DNA of 64,000 nucleotides. Origin: Ruegeria lacuscaerulensis ITI-1157 (GTDB lineage Bacteria; Pseudomonadota; Alphaproteobacteria; Rhodobacterales; Rhodobacteraceae). The position numbers were made by a program, and so were the translations under genes. Below, piece by piece: positions 9,998 through 18,613 of this stretch (position 1 is its first letter; each line of letters opens with the position of its first letter). The notes beneath the pieces are model-generated. The model did not search any database. It saw nothing but the letters and a program-made list of their open reading frames with translations, and was not told the DNA's origin. The stretch lies in contig GG704595.1 in assembly GCA_000161775.1 (NCBI GenBank), positions 130,698 through 194,697 on the forward strand. Reading direction: 5' to 3'.

Positions 9998-11302
9998 ATG
10001 CGTATTGCTATGATCGGCACTGGATATGTGGGTCTGGTGTCGGGGGTTTGTTTCTCGGATTTCGGCCACGACGTGATTTGCGTGGACAAGGCCGCCGCGA
10101 AGATCCAGATGCTGCAGGCCGGCGAGGTTCCGATTTACGAGCCGGGGCTGGACGCGTTGATGGCCAAGAACGTAGCGGCTGGTCGGCTGAGATTCACCAC
10201 GGATCTCGCCAGCGCCGTGGATGGGGCGGATGCGGTGTTCATCGCCGTGGGCACGCCGACCCGTCGCGGAGACGGGCACGCTGACCTGACCTATGTGATG
10301 GCCGCCGCCGAAGAGATTGCGAACGCCATGACCGGCTATACCGTTGTCGTGACCAAATCCACTGTGCCTGTCGGCACCAACCGGAAAGTGCACCAGACGA
10401 TTGCCGCAGCCAATCCGAACGCCAAGTTTGACGTTGCCTCGAACCCCGAATTTCTGCGGGAAGGCGCTGCCATCGACGATTTCATGCGCCCCGATCGGGT
10501 GGTGGTCGGTGTCGAAAGTGACCGCGCCGCTGAGGTCATGGCCGAGATCTATCGCCCGCTCTACCTGCGCGATTTTCCGATCCTGACAACCGATCTGGAA
10601 AGCGCCGAGATGATCAAATACGCGGCCAATGCCTTTCTGGCGACCAAGATCACCTTCATCAATGAAATCGCGGGCCTGTGCGAGCGGGTCGGCGCGGATG
10701 TAAAAGAGGTGGCCCGCGGCATCGGTCTGGACGGGCGTATCGGCAACAAGTTTCTGCATGCGGGCCCGGGATATGGCGGATCGTGCTTCCCCAAGGATAC
10801 AGCGGCCCTGGCGCGGATCGGGCAGGAGCATGCCTTCCCCATGCACATCACGGAAACCGTCATGCGTGTGAATGACGCAGTCAAGAAACGCATGATCGAA
10901 AAGATCCGCGAGACTTGCGAAGACAATTTCAACGGCAAGACCATCACGATTCTGGGCGTGACGTTCAAACCCAATACCGATGACATGCGCGAGGCCCCTT
11001 CCTTGACCATCATACCCGCATTGATCGGTGGCGGAGCCAAGGTGCGTGTGGTCGATCCACAGGGTCGGTCCGAAGGCGAAGCCCTTCTGCCGGGTGTCGA
11101 ATGGACGGAAGACCCCTATGCGGCCGCCAAGGATGCCGACGCAATTGTTCTGTTGACCGAGTGGAACGAATTTCGCGCCTTGAACCTGTCGCAGATGGCC
11201 AAAGCGATGAAAACGCCGCGCATGGTCGATCTGCGCAACATCTATTCCCGCGAAACGGTGCTGAAATCCGGTTTTGAAAGCTATGTCGGTGTCGGTCGCT
11301 AG
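9998..11302 (+). CDS. ugd: UDP-glucose 6-dehydrogenase
   Basis: Oxidises UDP-glucose (from GalU) to UDP-glucuronate with two NAD. 434 aa starting at MRIAMIGTGYVGLVSG; the upstream in-frame extension is not conserved-looking, and GAGGGAC precedes the chosen ATG. It shows the Rossmann motif, TKSTVPVGT, the EFLREG segment and GPGYGGSCFPKDT with catalytic Cys263. Divergent from gmd-fcl; together with galU and manC it indicates production of an acidic, fucose-containing polysaccharide. Confidence 0.95.
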   Translation: MRIAMIGTGYVGLVSGVCFSDFGHDVICVDKAAAKIQMLQAGEVPIYEPGLDALMAKNVAAGRLRFTTDLASAVDGADAVFIAVGTPTRRGDGHADLTYVMAAAEEIANAMTGYTVVVTKSTVPVGTNRKVHQTIAAANPNAKFDVASNPEFLREGAAIDDFMRPDRVVVGVESDRAAEVMAEIYRPLYLRDFPILTTDLESAEMIKYAANAFLATKITFINEIAGLCERVGADVKEVARGIGLDGRIGNKFLHAGPGYGGSCFPKDTAALARIGQEHAFPMHITETVMRVNDAVKKRMIEKIRETCEDNFNGKTITILGVTFKPNTDDMREAPSLTIIPALIGGGAKVRVVDPQGRSEGEALLPGVEWTEDPYAAAKDADAIVLLTEWNEFRALNLSQMAKAMKTPRMVDLRNIYSRETVLKSGFESYVGVGR

Positions 11303-11325
11303 ATGACGGTGCCGTGCACGTCGCA

Positions 11326-12414
11326 CTAGAGCGCGGCAGCCCATACCCGATAGCGCCCCTGTCCGGTGATCTCGCGGATCAGACCGCGCTCCGTGAACTT
11401 GTCCAGATTGCGCTGGACCGCCGCGCGCGACGCTTGCGTCAGCTCTTCGGCCAGTGGCGCCGAGACCATGGGCCATGCGGTCAGCACCTCGATCAGACGC
11501 GGGGGCGTCCGTCCGCTGAGGTCCTCCGTGGCCTCGCGCGCGCGGGCCGCCCACGCGCTGACGCGATCAAGATGCAGCAGTGCCGCCAACGCCGCCTGCC
11601 CGGCACCACGCACCCAGGCCCGCAGCTTTTCGTCCGGCTCTCCTGCGCCGCGCAGCGCGCTCGGCCCGGACAAAGCCAATGGCATGAACAACGCTCCGCC
11701 TCGGCCCATCCCGGCCGCATGGCGGGCCGCGATGATCGCGGCTTCGGTATCCTGCCCGGCCCCTTGTGACAACGCGCGCCAGGCATGAAAAGCCATGGCC
11801 GATTGAGTGACCGGGTGCAGATCGGCGGCATTCTCCATCACCTCGGCCAGATCGGCCACGGCCTCGGGAACCTCGTCGATGCCCTGCGCCATCCGATCCA
11901 GAAACGCGGCCAATCCGTGCTGCCAGCCGCCCTCTGACGGGCCGGCCCCCGAAGTCAGCCGCCTGACCGCCCAGCCTGCACGAAACAGCGCCTGCACATC
12001 ATCGCCTGTGGCCCCGATACGCAGTCCCGTCCACAGCGCCAAACGGTCCACGCTGATACGGTCACCCGTCCACCAACCCAGATCCGATACGTCCATCAAC
12101 GCCAACCGATGCGTCCAGCCCGCAGGGCCGGACCGCAACCGTTCGTCCAAAGCTCCGAATGTCAGCGCCAATTCTGCCAGTTCCTGTGCAACCTCGGACT
12201 GCGCAGCGCGCCAGTCGCGCGGATCGAACAAAAGGCGCCGATCCGGACGCGGGCCGGGCGGTAGAAAATCCCCGGCCGCGGCATCATCCCGGGGTGGAAG
12301 AAACCAAAGGTCTTCGTCCTCGGGCGGATCGACGTCATAAATGCTGCGGGGGCCGTCAAAGGCCTCATCATCATCCGGGTCGGGGGTGAATGGTCCGGGC
12401 GTCATACCCGGCAT
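11326..12414 (-). CDS. Helix-turn-helix protein resembling DUF1612/HTH family
   Basis: 362-aa protein. Residues 1-60 are acidic, Pro-rich and probably disordered. The middle is Ala- and Leu-rich helical. The last 50 residues form a winged-helix-like unit (APLAEELTQASRAAVQRNLD, then RGLIREITGQGRYRVW). The arrangement resembles the rhizobial DUF1612 plus HTH proteins, but this is recognition by eye and the family is uncertain. It lies 42 bp downstream of the GntR gene on the same strand, so the two could be cotranscribed. A start at 12405 is equally possible. Its regulatory target is unknown. Confidence 0.5.
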   Translation of the reverse strand: MPGMTPGPFTPDPDDDEAFDGPRSIYDVDPPEDEDLWFLPPRDDAAAGDFLPPGPRPDRRLLFDPRDWRAAQSEVAQELAELALTFGALDERLRSGPAGWTHRLALMDVSDLGWWTGDRISVDRLALWTGLRIGATGDDVQALFRAGWAVRRLTSGAGPSEGGWQHGLAAFLDRMAQGIDEVPEAVADLAEVMENAADLHPVTQSAMAFHAWRALSQGAGQDTEAAIIAARHAAGMGRGGALFMPLALSGPSALRGAGEPDEKLRAWVRGAGQAALAALLHLDRVSAWAARAREATEDLSGRTPPRLIEVLTAWPMVSAPLAEELTQASRAAVQRNLDKFTERGLIREITGQGRYRVWAAAL

Positions 12415-12456
12415 TCTTTGAGCATTTTCAGCAGTTCACAAGAGGCAAGACCGCAA

Positions 12457-13146
12457 TCAATCCGTCGGGACGTTTTCGTCCGCGCGCCGGGCAGCAACCA
12501 ATTGCAGCAGTTGGTCCTTGGTTCGGCCGATATGCCTGGCCAGCAAAGCGCATGCCGCGTCCACCTGCCTTTTCCGTGCCAGGCGAAGCAATTCGCAGTG
12601 TTCCCTGCGTGCCGGCTCGCGCTGGTGCATCACGCTGAGATGCATTCGGACATAGCGGTCCGACTGCAGGCTGACGCGGTGCAGCAACTCGTTGGTCAGG
12701 CCGCGACCTGCGGCCGCGTACAATGCGGCATGATACCGGTAATTCAACGCCCCCCATCGGCTGACGTCATTGGCGTCATACGAGGCCTCCATCTGGTCCA
12801 GCAATTGCTCGCACCGCGCAAAGTCGGATTGGGTCATCCGCGGAATGGCCCGGCGAAACAAGTCGGTCTCCAGCAGAGATCGCAGGTCGAAGATCTCGCC
12901 GATTTCGGACAAGGAATGGCGCGTGACCCGCGCCCCGCGATTGTTGGTCAGCTGGACCAGACCTTCGGCATCAAGCTGTTTCAGCGCCTCGCGCACCGGC
13001 ATGCGCGACACGTCATAGTCTTCGGCCAATGCCTCCTGACGGATGGTCTCGCCTTCCGCCAGATCACCGCTGAGAATGCGCTCGCGCAGGTCGGACGCGA
13101 TCGCATCTGGAAGGCTTTGACGGGTGATTGCGCGTTTTGCTGCCAA
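12457..13146 (-). CDS. GntR family regulator, FadR/FCD subfamily
   Basis: Transcription regulator with an N-terminal winged HTH (LRERILSGDLAEGETIRQE, then SRMPVREALKQLDAEGLV) and a C-terminal all-helical FCD ligand domain with the usual metal-site histidines (YRYHAALY and an ARRxHxxL-type region). The frame stays open far upstream, but there is no in-frame ATG near the HTH. A TTG at 13146 gives 229 aa, normal for the family, and leaves the palindromic site at 13165-13180 just upstream. Probably senses an intermediate of the neighbouring hydroxyproline pathway and controls both the divergent reductase gene and the operon starting at 18445. Confidence 0.82.
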   Translation of the reverse strand: MAAKRAITRQSLPDAIASDLRERILSGDLAEGETIRQEALAEDYDVSRMPVREALKQLDAEGLVQLTNNRGARVTRHSLSEIGEIFDLRSLLETDLFRRAIPRMTQSDFARCEQLLDQMEASYDANDVSRWGALNYRYHAALYAAAGRGLTNELLHRVSLQSDRYVRMHLSVMHQREPARREHCELLRLARKRQVDAACALLARHIGRTKDQLLQLVAARRADENVPTD

Positions 13147-13164
13147 GGGTCTGTCCGCATTTGC

Positions 13165-13180
13165 ATTTTGGATACAAATA
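13165..13180. promoter_or_regulatory. Probable GntR operator, autoregulatory copy
   Basis: ATTTTG-GATA-CAAATA, an imperfect inverted repeat whose reverse complement shares 14 consecutive bases (TTTGTATCCAAAAT) with the site at 18517. The TTGTATCCAA core resembles operators known for FCD-type GntR regulators. It lies between the regulator start and the divergent reductase gene. Confidence 0.7.
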
Positions 13181-13278
13181 TCCGCCCCGGGCCGCTTTTC
13201 CAACCGTCTATCGGGTTGAACAGGGCCGGCATTCCCCGCTACCCATTTGGCAACCGAAATCAGACCAGGGGACGGGAC

Positions 13279-14295
13279 ATGAGCGAAACGGTACGGCTGA
13301 CGCCCGAGGAAATGACCGATCTGAGCCTGCGCGTCCTGACCCATGTGGGCTATGGTCCCGATCACGCACAGGCGATCGCGCGGATGCTGACCACTTGCCA
13401 AATGGACGATTGCCAGTCGCACGGTCTGTTTCGCCTGTTCATGTGCGTCCAGACCATGCAGGCCGGCAAGATCGACGGCCATGCACAGCCCCAGGTTGCC
13501 CCCTCGGAGAATGCCATCGTCCGTGTTGACGCGCAGGGCGGCATGTCGTTGCTGGCGTTCCAGAAAGGCCTGCCGCATCTGGTCGACAAGACCCGCACCC
13601 ACGGGATCGCGGCCATGGCGATCAACCGCTGCTTTCATTTCTCGGCCCTGTGGCCCGAGGTCGAGGCCCTGTCCGCCCAGGGGCTTGCGGCCATGGCGAT
13701 GGTGCCCAGCCATTCCTGGGTGGCCCCGGCCGGGGGTACACGCGGCAGCCTGGGCACCAACCCGCTGGCTTTCAGCTGGCCCCGCATGGGCCAGGACCCG
13801 TTCACCTTCGATTTCGCCACCAGCGCCTTCGCCCGCGGCGAGATCGAGCTGTACAAGCGTGCAGGCAAACCCCTGCCCGAAGGCGTGGCGATCGACAGGG
13901 ACGGCAACCCCACAACCGATCCGCAGGCGGCGCTGGACGGCGCGATGCTGACCTTCGGCGGCTACAAAGGCTCGGCCCTGTCGATCATGATCGAGCTTCT
14001 GGCCGGCCCGCTGATCGACGACCTGACGAGCCTGGAGAGCATGGAGTTCGCCCAAGGCACGGGCGGCGCGCCTTACCACGGCGACATCATCATCGCCTTC
14101 GACCCCGACCAGTTCAGCGGCGGGCGGCGGCAGGCCAACGACGCGCGGGCCGAGCGCCTGTTCGCCGATATCCTCGATCAGGGCGCGCGCCTGCCGTCGC
14201 AGCGCCGCTTTGCCGCCCGCGCGCGCAATACCACCCGGGGATATGCCGAAGTATCCGCGCAACTGCACCGCGACCTGCTGGCCCTTCTGGACTAG
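13279..14295 (+). CDS. Malate/L-lactate dehydrogenase family reductase, likely delta1-pyrroline-2-carboxylate reductase
   Basis: 338-aa NAD(P)-dependent oxidoreductase of the Ldh/malate/sulfolactate family. Diagnostic segments are the His-containing [14 protein letters not shown] near residue 40, [18 protein letters not shown] and [20 protein letters not shown]. Members of this family include DpkA-type delta1-pyrroline/piperideine-2-carboxylate reductases. Because it faces two proline-racemase-superfamily genes, reduction of the pyrroline-2-carboxylate made from 3-hydroxyproline is the best guess. Other 2-keto or 2-imino acid substrates are possible. The ATG follows GGGGACGGGAC. Its stop overlaps the stop of the convergent gene in a CTAG. 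Confidence 0.78.
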   Translation: MSETVRLTPEEMTDLSLRVLTHVGYGPDHAQAIARMLTTCQMDDCQSHGLFRLFMCVQTMQAGKIDGHAQPQVAPSENAIVRVDAQGGMSLLAFQKGLPHLVDKTRTHGIAAMAINRCFHFSALWPEVEALSAQGLAAMAMVPSHSWVAPAGGTRGSLGTNPLAFSWPRMGQDPFTFDFATSAFARGEIELYKRAGKPLPEGVAIDRDGNPTTDPQAALDGAMLTFGGYKGSALSIMIELLAGPLIDDLTSLESMEFAQGTGGAPYHGDIIIAFDPDQFSGGRRQANDARAERLFADILDQGARLPSQRRFAARARNTTRGYAEVSAQLHRDLLALLD

Positions 14296-15317
14296 CGCCC
14301 CCAGGTGTCGCGCAGGCGGTAGCCTTGCGGCCAGGGGTCGTCGGGGTCCAGCATGTGCTGGTGGATGCCGGTGATCCAACCGCGGCCCGAGATCTCGGGG
14401 AGGATGGCGGCGCGGTCGCCAACATGGGTTGTGCCCAGAATACGGCCGGTGAAGCGCGAGCCAATGATCGAGACCGCGTCAAAGCTCTGGCCTGGCAGCA
14501 ACTGCCCCCGCGCGGCCATCAGCGCCATGCGGGCCGAAACGGCAGTACCGGTGGGCGAGCGGTCGACCTTGCCGGGCTGGATCGCCACCGCGGATCGGCC
14601 GGTCAGGCCGGTTTCGGTTTCAGTCAACGGTCCGCAGAAGGCGCAGAACGAGATGTGGTCCCAGTCCGGGTTTTCGGGATGCGCGAAGCCCAGCTGCGCA
14701 TTGGCGGCGTCGGTGATCGCCACCCCCAGGCGGGCAATCTCGGCGGCCTCGTCCTCGGCGATGCGCAGCCCCAGCGCTGCGGCGTCGACCACCACGAAAC
14801 TGTCCCCGCCATAGGCGATGTCCACCGTCAGGGTGCCCAGCCCCTCGACCTCGAGCGGCGCGGCGAGGCGGTCGGCGAAACTGGGCAGGTTCTGCACGAA
14901 GATCCGTTCGGCCTTGCCGTTGCGGCACTCGGCCCGCACCCGCACCAGCCCGCCCGGCGCTTCGAGCGTCAGGTGGGTCTCCGGCTCGGTCATCGGCAGG
15001 ATGCCCCCGTCCAGCAGCACCGTCGCCACGCAGATCGCGTTCGAGCCGGACATCGGCGGCGTGTCCTCGGGCTCCATGATGATGAAGGCGGCGTCGGCAT
15101 CGGGGTGTTTGGGCGGCACCAGCAGGTTGACATGGCGGAACACCCCGCCGCGCGGCTCGTTCAGCACGAAGTTGCGCAGGGTCTGGTCGCGAGCGATGAA
15201 GCTGCGTTGCGCCCAGATCGTGTCGCCGGGCGGCGGGGTGACACCACCGACGATCACGTCCCCCACCTCGCCCTCGGCATGGGCCGAGATCACGTGGATG
15301 GTCTTGCTGCTGCGCAT
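14292..15317 (-). CDS. Proline racemase superfamily protein with Ser/Thr active-site pair (trans-3-hydroxy-L-proline dehydratase-like)
   Basis: 341-aa member of the proline racemase/hydroxyproline epimerase fold. Where racemases and 4-hydroxyproline epimerases have two catalytic Cys, this protein has Ser90 ([10 protein letters not shown]) and Thr256 ([11 protein letters not shown]). Replacement of the second Cys by Thr is the known mark of trans-3-hydroxy-L-proline dehydratases. The Ser at the first position makes the pair unusual. The substrate-binding ISAHAEGE start and GGDSFVV segment are intact. Last gene of the five-gene operon; the facing reductase at 13279 could reduce the dehydratase product. 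Dehydratase is the favoured call; epimerase activity cannot be excluded. Confidence 0.75.
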   Translation of the reverse strand: MRSSKTIHVISAHAEGEVGDVIVGGVTPPPGDTIWAQRSFIARDQTLRNFVLNEPRGGVFRHVNLLVPPKHPDADAAFIIMEPEDTPPMSGSNAICVATVLLDGGILPMTEPETHLTLEAPGGLVRVRAECRNGKAERIFVQNLPSFADRLAAPLEVEGLGTLTVDIAYGGDSFVVVDAAALGLRIAEDEAAEIARLGVAITDAANAQLGFAHPENPDWDHISFCAFCGPLTETETGLTGRSAVAIQPGKVDRSPTGTAVSARMALMAARGQLLPGQSFDAVSIIGSRFTGRILGTTHVGDRAAILPEISGRGWITGIHQHMLDPDDPWPQGYRLRDTWGR

Positions 15318-15324
15318 CCCCCGC

Positions 15325-16563
15325 TCAGAACCGGGTGGCGGCGAAGGGATCGACCGGGATGGCCGGATCGGTGCCGTCGACCAGCGCGCCCACCAGCTCG
15401 GCGGTGCCGGCCGACTGGGTCAGGCCCAGATGGCCGTGCCCGAAGGCATAGACCAGGTGCGGCGATTTCGGAGACCGCCCGATCACCGGAATGCTGTCGG
15501 GCAGCGAGGGGCGGAACCCCATCCACTGCGTCCCGCCTTCGGTCTTCAACCCCGGCAGGAACTGGCGCGCCTTGTTCAGCAGGGTCTCGGCGCGTTTGTA
15601 ATTGGGCGGCAGGTCAAGCCCGCCCAGTTCGACCGCACCGCCGATGCGCACACCGCCGTTGATCTTGGTGGCCACGAAAGCATGCCGCGAGAACGCCAGG
15701 TGCAGCCGCAGGTCGAACGCGCCCGGCGGCAGGGTCGTGTTGTAGCCCCGCTCGGTCTCGAGCGGAATCCGGTCGCCCACCGTGCGGGTCAGGTGGTGCG
15801 ACCACGCCCCGGCGGCCACCACGACCTTGCTGGCATCCACCGCACCCTGGTCGAAGCGCACCCAGACGCCCGTGTCCGACAGCTCCAGCGCGCGCACGGG
15901 GCGCGTTTCGATCACTCCGCCACGGTCGCGGAACACCTGCGCCAGATGCTCGACCCAGCGCTTGGGGTCGACGGTATTCCACCAGTGCGGCGTGAACCCG
16001 GCATGAGTAAAACGCGGGCTGAGCCCGGGTTGAATCTCGGCGATCGCTTCGGGGCTGTCCAGCAGATCGAAGGCGATACCGTGCTGGCGACGCAGCTCCC
16101 ACGTGGGCAAAGCGGCGCGGAACTCGGCCGCGCTTTCGTACAGTTGCAACTGCCCGTCGCGCTGCATCATCGCCTCGCCACCCGTATCGGCGATCTGCCG
16201 TTCGGTCGCGGCCTGGCACAGGCGCATCAGGCTGGCCTGCGCGGCGACCAGCGCCTGGTACCGGCTGGGGCGGCTGGCCCGCCAGAACCGCCACATCCAC
16301 GGCGCGATCTGCAGGGCATAAGCCGGCGGGATCGACAGCGGCCCCAACGGATCGAGCAGCCATTTCGGAGCCTTCTTCATGATCCCCGGCGTGGCCAGAG
16401 GTTCGACCTCGGGGAAGGCGAACGCCCCGGCATTTCCCGCTGAACTGCCCGCGGCCACGCCTTCGCGGTCCAACACCTGCACGGCGTAACCCCGACGCTG
16501 CAGCTCAAGTGCCGCGCTGATGCCGACCACGCCGGCACCTATGACGATGACATCTTTCTTCAT
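15325..16563 (-). CDS. FAD-dependent D-amino acid dehydrogenase, likely D-hydroxyproline dehydrogenase
   Basis: 412-aa DadA/DAO-fold flavoenzyme. The FAD dinucleotide motif GAGVVG is at residues 9-14, followed by the [12 protein letters not shown] segment typical of DadA-like proteins. GERGYN-type ([10 protein letters not shown]) and C-terminal [13 protein letters not shown] segments are present. Placed immediately after the 4-hydroxyproline epimerase gene (4-bp ATGA overlap), it most likely oxidises cis-4-hydroxy-D-proline to pyrroline-4-hydroxy-2-carboxylate, passing electrons to the respiratory chain. General D-amino acid dehydrogenase is the alternative. Confidence 0.82.
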   Translation of the reverse strand: MKKDVIVIGAGVVGISAALELQRRGYAVQVLDREGVAAGSSAGNAGAFAFPEVEPLATPGIMKKAPKWLLDPLGPLSIPPAYALQIAPWMWRFWRASRPSRYQALVAAQASLMRLCQAATERQIADTGGEAMMQRDGQLQLYESAAEFRAALPTWELRRQHGIAFDLLDSPEAIAEIQPGLSPRFTHAGFTPHWWNTVDPKRWVEHLAQVFRDRGGVIETRPVRALELSDTGVWVRFDQGAVDASKVVVAAGAWSHHLTRTVGDRIPLETERGYNTTLPPGAFDLRLHLAFSRHAFVATKINGGVRIGGAVELGGLDLPPNYKRAETLLNKARQFLPGLKTEGGTQWMGFRPSLPDSIPVIGRSPKSPHLVYAFGHGHLGLTQSAGTAELVGALVDGTDPAIPVDPFAATRF

Positions 16564-17495
16564 GTGATCTCTATACCCGAACGGAATGGATCAGCGGGAT
16601 CAAAAATCAAGCGGCTTTCAGCCATCACAAAAGCCTGACCGGTGATCGAGGGGATCACCCCGCCATTCGGACCAGGCTGGTAGGACAGCCGATAGGTGCT
16701 GCCGATGACGCTGGCTTGTACGATTTCGTCACCGGGCGCCAAGCGCCCGTCGGCCGCCAGACACGCCAACCGCGCCGAACTGCCCGTGCCGCAGGGCGAG
16801 CGGTCATAGGCGTCATCGGGGCACAGAACGAAGTTTCGGCTGTGCACGTCAGGTTCCGGCGCGGCCTCCTGAAAGATCACATGATCGATCGGCTCGCCCG
16901 CTTCGCCGCCCACACCCTGCCCGACCGAGGCCTGTCGAATGGCGACGCCCAGATCGGTCAGTTGCCGGATATTCGCGGGCTCGACCGGCACCGGACTGGG
17001 ATCGACGATAAAGAACCAATTGCCGCCATAGGCCACATCACCTGTAACCGGCCCGAAATCCGGAACCTCGATCGTCACGGCCTGATGCACCCGCCGGCTT
17101 TCGATGTTGGTTACTGTCACTGTGTTGGGATCGTGCAGCTTCACCGAGACCACCCCGGCCGGCGTTTCGATCCGGTGGGTGCCGACACCGATCCGCCCCA
17201 GATGGGCCAGCGTCACGGTCAACCCGATCGTGCCATGCCCGCACATGCCAAGCACCGCATCCACGTCGAAATAGATCACCCCGGTCACGCAGGACGGATC
17301 GACCGGAGGCACCAGCAGCGCCCCCACCATCGCTGGCTGACCGCGCGGCTCAAGCATGACCGAGCGCCAGAACCGGCGGTGCTGGGTCGCCAAAAGCCCT
17401 GCGCGTTCGGACAGAGGACCGCCGCCCAGATCGGGCGCGCCGTCCAGAATCACGCGCGTCGGCTCTCCGCCGGTATGGCTGTCGATCACATGCAC
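16560..17495 (-). CDS. 4-hydroxyproline 2-epimerase
   Basis: Racemase-fold enzyme of 311 aa that interconverts trans-4-hydroxy-L-proline and cis-4-hydroxy-D-proline. Both catalytic cysteines are present: Cys85 in GMCGHGTIG and Cys235 in DRSPCGTGSSA. The N-terminus HVIDSHTGGEPTRV is diagnostic for the epimerase subgroup. There is no ATG at the conserved N-terminus; GTG at 17495 (overlapping the upstream gene by 10 bp) fits best, with GTG 17489 (GTGA overlap) as alternative. First step of the pathway, between the deaminase and oxidase genes. Confidence 0.88.
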   Translation of the reverse strand: MHVIDSHTGGEPTRVILDGAPDLGGGPLSERAGLLATQHRRFWRSVMLEPRGQPAMVGALLVPPVDPSCVTGVIYFDVDAVLGMCGHGTIGLTVTLAHLGRIGVGTHRIETPAGVVSVKLHDPNTVTVTNIESRRVHQAVTIEVPDFGPVTGDVAYGGNWFFIVDPSPVPVEPANIRQLTDLGVAIRQASVGQGVGGEAGEPIDHVIFQEAAPEPDVHSRNFVLCPDDAYDRSPCGTGSSARLACLAADGRLAPGDEIVQASVIGSTYRLSYQPGPNGGVIPSITGQAFVMAESRLIFDPADPFRSGIEIT

Positions 17496-18445
17496 GCGGC
17501 AATCACCCCGCCTTGCCTTGACCAGTCTGCAAACCAGGCGCGGAACAAGCTGTACTGCTGTTCGCAATAGTGGCGCTGCGCATCCGTCAGCGCGTCGGTT
17601 TCATTGAAGTGCAAGCGGTATTCATCCTCGCCGTTCAGCACCAGGAGGTGCTTGTAATACAGAACCAGATCGGGGCCTTCGTCGAAACTGGACAGCACGT
17701 CGATGGCCTCTGTCAACTCCTGTGCGCGCTGGCGGGCCTCGGCGTTGCCAGAAGCCGCTTTTTTCGACAAAGCAGTAAGCAGCAGAACCTCTTTGGGCAG
17801 TACGTTGCCGATGCCAGTGATCGCGCCGGTTGCGCCGCAATTGACGATGCCATGGTAGACCGCCGTATCGACCCCCACCATCAGCGTCACCTGGTCATCA
17901 CGGCTGGTGATGTTTTCAGCCGCATAGCGCAGATCGTCCTTGCCACCGAATTCTTTGAAACCCACCAGGTTGGGATGCTCGGCCCGCAGGGCGAAGAAAA
18001 GGTCGGCGCGGGTGGCGAACCCGTAATGCGGACTGTTGTAAATGACCGCCGGGATATCCGGGGCCGCCGAGAGGATGGCCTTGAAATGGTTGCGCTGCGC
18101 CGTGACCGAACTGCCGCGCGACAGAACCCGCGGGATCACCATAAGCCCCGCCGCACCTGCCTTTTGCGCATGCGCCGCGTGGGTCACGGCGGATTGCGTG
18201 TTGACCGCCCCGGCGCCCACCACCACGGGCAGGTCCGCGCCGATCAACCGCTCGACCCCTTCCATCCGCTGTGCGTCGGTCAGCAGCGGCCAGTCGCCCA
18301 TCGACCCGCAATAGACCACCGCAGACATGCCCGCATCGATCATCTGCCGCCCCTTGCGCACCAGGGCGTCATAGTCGGGTTGGCGGTCGGCGGTGCATGG
18401 GGACATGAGCGCGGGCATGGTGCCGGCAAAGACGTCGGGTGACAT
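17486..18445 (-). CDS. DapA-family lyase, likely 1-pyrroline-4-hydroxy-2-carboxylate deaminase
   Basis: 319-aa class I aldolase-fold protein of the dihydrodipicolinate synthase family. The Schiff-base Lys164 is in NLVGFKEFGG and Tyr137 in VIYNSPHYGF; GSMGDW replaces the common GTTGE. In hydroxyproline clusters such proteins deaminate pyrroline-4-hydroxy-2-carboxylate to 2-oxoglutarate semialdehyde, which fits this operon. The ATG at 18445 has AAGGAA 8 bp upstream. It is the first gene of the operon, 71 bp from the palindrome at 18517. The final semialdehyde dehydrogenase is not present here. Confidence 0.8.
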   Translation of the reverse strand: MSPDVFAGTMPALMSPCTADRQPDYDALVRKGRQMIDAGMSAVVYCGSMGDWPLLTDAQRMEGVERLIGADLPVVVGAGAVNTQSAVTHAAHAQKAGAAGLMVIPRVLSRGSSVTAQRNHFKAILSAAPDIPAVIYNSPHYGFATRADLFFALRAEHPNLVGFKEFGGKDDLRYAAENITSRDDQVTLMVGVDTAVYHGIVNCGATGAITGIGNVLPKEVLLLTALSKKAASGNAEARQRAQELTEAIDVLSSFDEGPDLVLYYKHLLVLNGEDEYRLHFNETDALTDAQRHYCEQQYSLFRAWFADWSRQGGVIAACM

Positions 18446-18516
18446 GAGGCCGTTCCTTTCCAAGTTGCCCGCGCCTATCGCCGAGCGGTCAAATTTCCTG
18501 TCGACCCTGCCCTATC

Positions 18517-18536
18517 GGATTTTGTATCCAAAATCC
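18517..18536. promoter_or_regulatory. GntR operator upstream of the hydroxyproline operon
   Basis: Perfect 8-bp inverted repeat GGATTTTG-TATC-CAAAATCC, 71 bp upstream of the first gene of the operon. Fourteen bases match the site beside the gntR gene at 13165. Confidence 0.75.
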
Positions 18537-18559
18537 ACCTTTTTCACCGAACACAGAAA

Positions 18560-18588
18560 AACGCGCCAGACGATGCGCCCGGCGCGTT
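18560..18588 (-). terminator. Rho-independent terminator of the iclR-ATPase operon
   Basis: AACGCGCC / GGCGCGTT stem with 13-nt loop; on the minus strand it runs into TTTTTCTGT, 25 bp past the ATPase stop at 18614. Confidence 0.75.
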
Positions 18589-18613
18589 GCTGTTTTCCAG
18601 ATAGAACGGCCGT

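Noticed and set aside
12457..14379. Possible 640-aa GntR fusion protein, since the frame stays open upstream of the regulator
   Set aside because: The upstream 410 codons are antisense to the Ldh-family gene and have no conserved features; the HTH starts within a few residues of the TTG at 13146.
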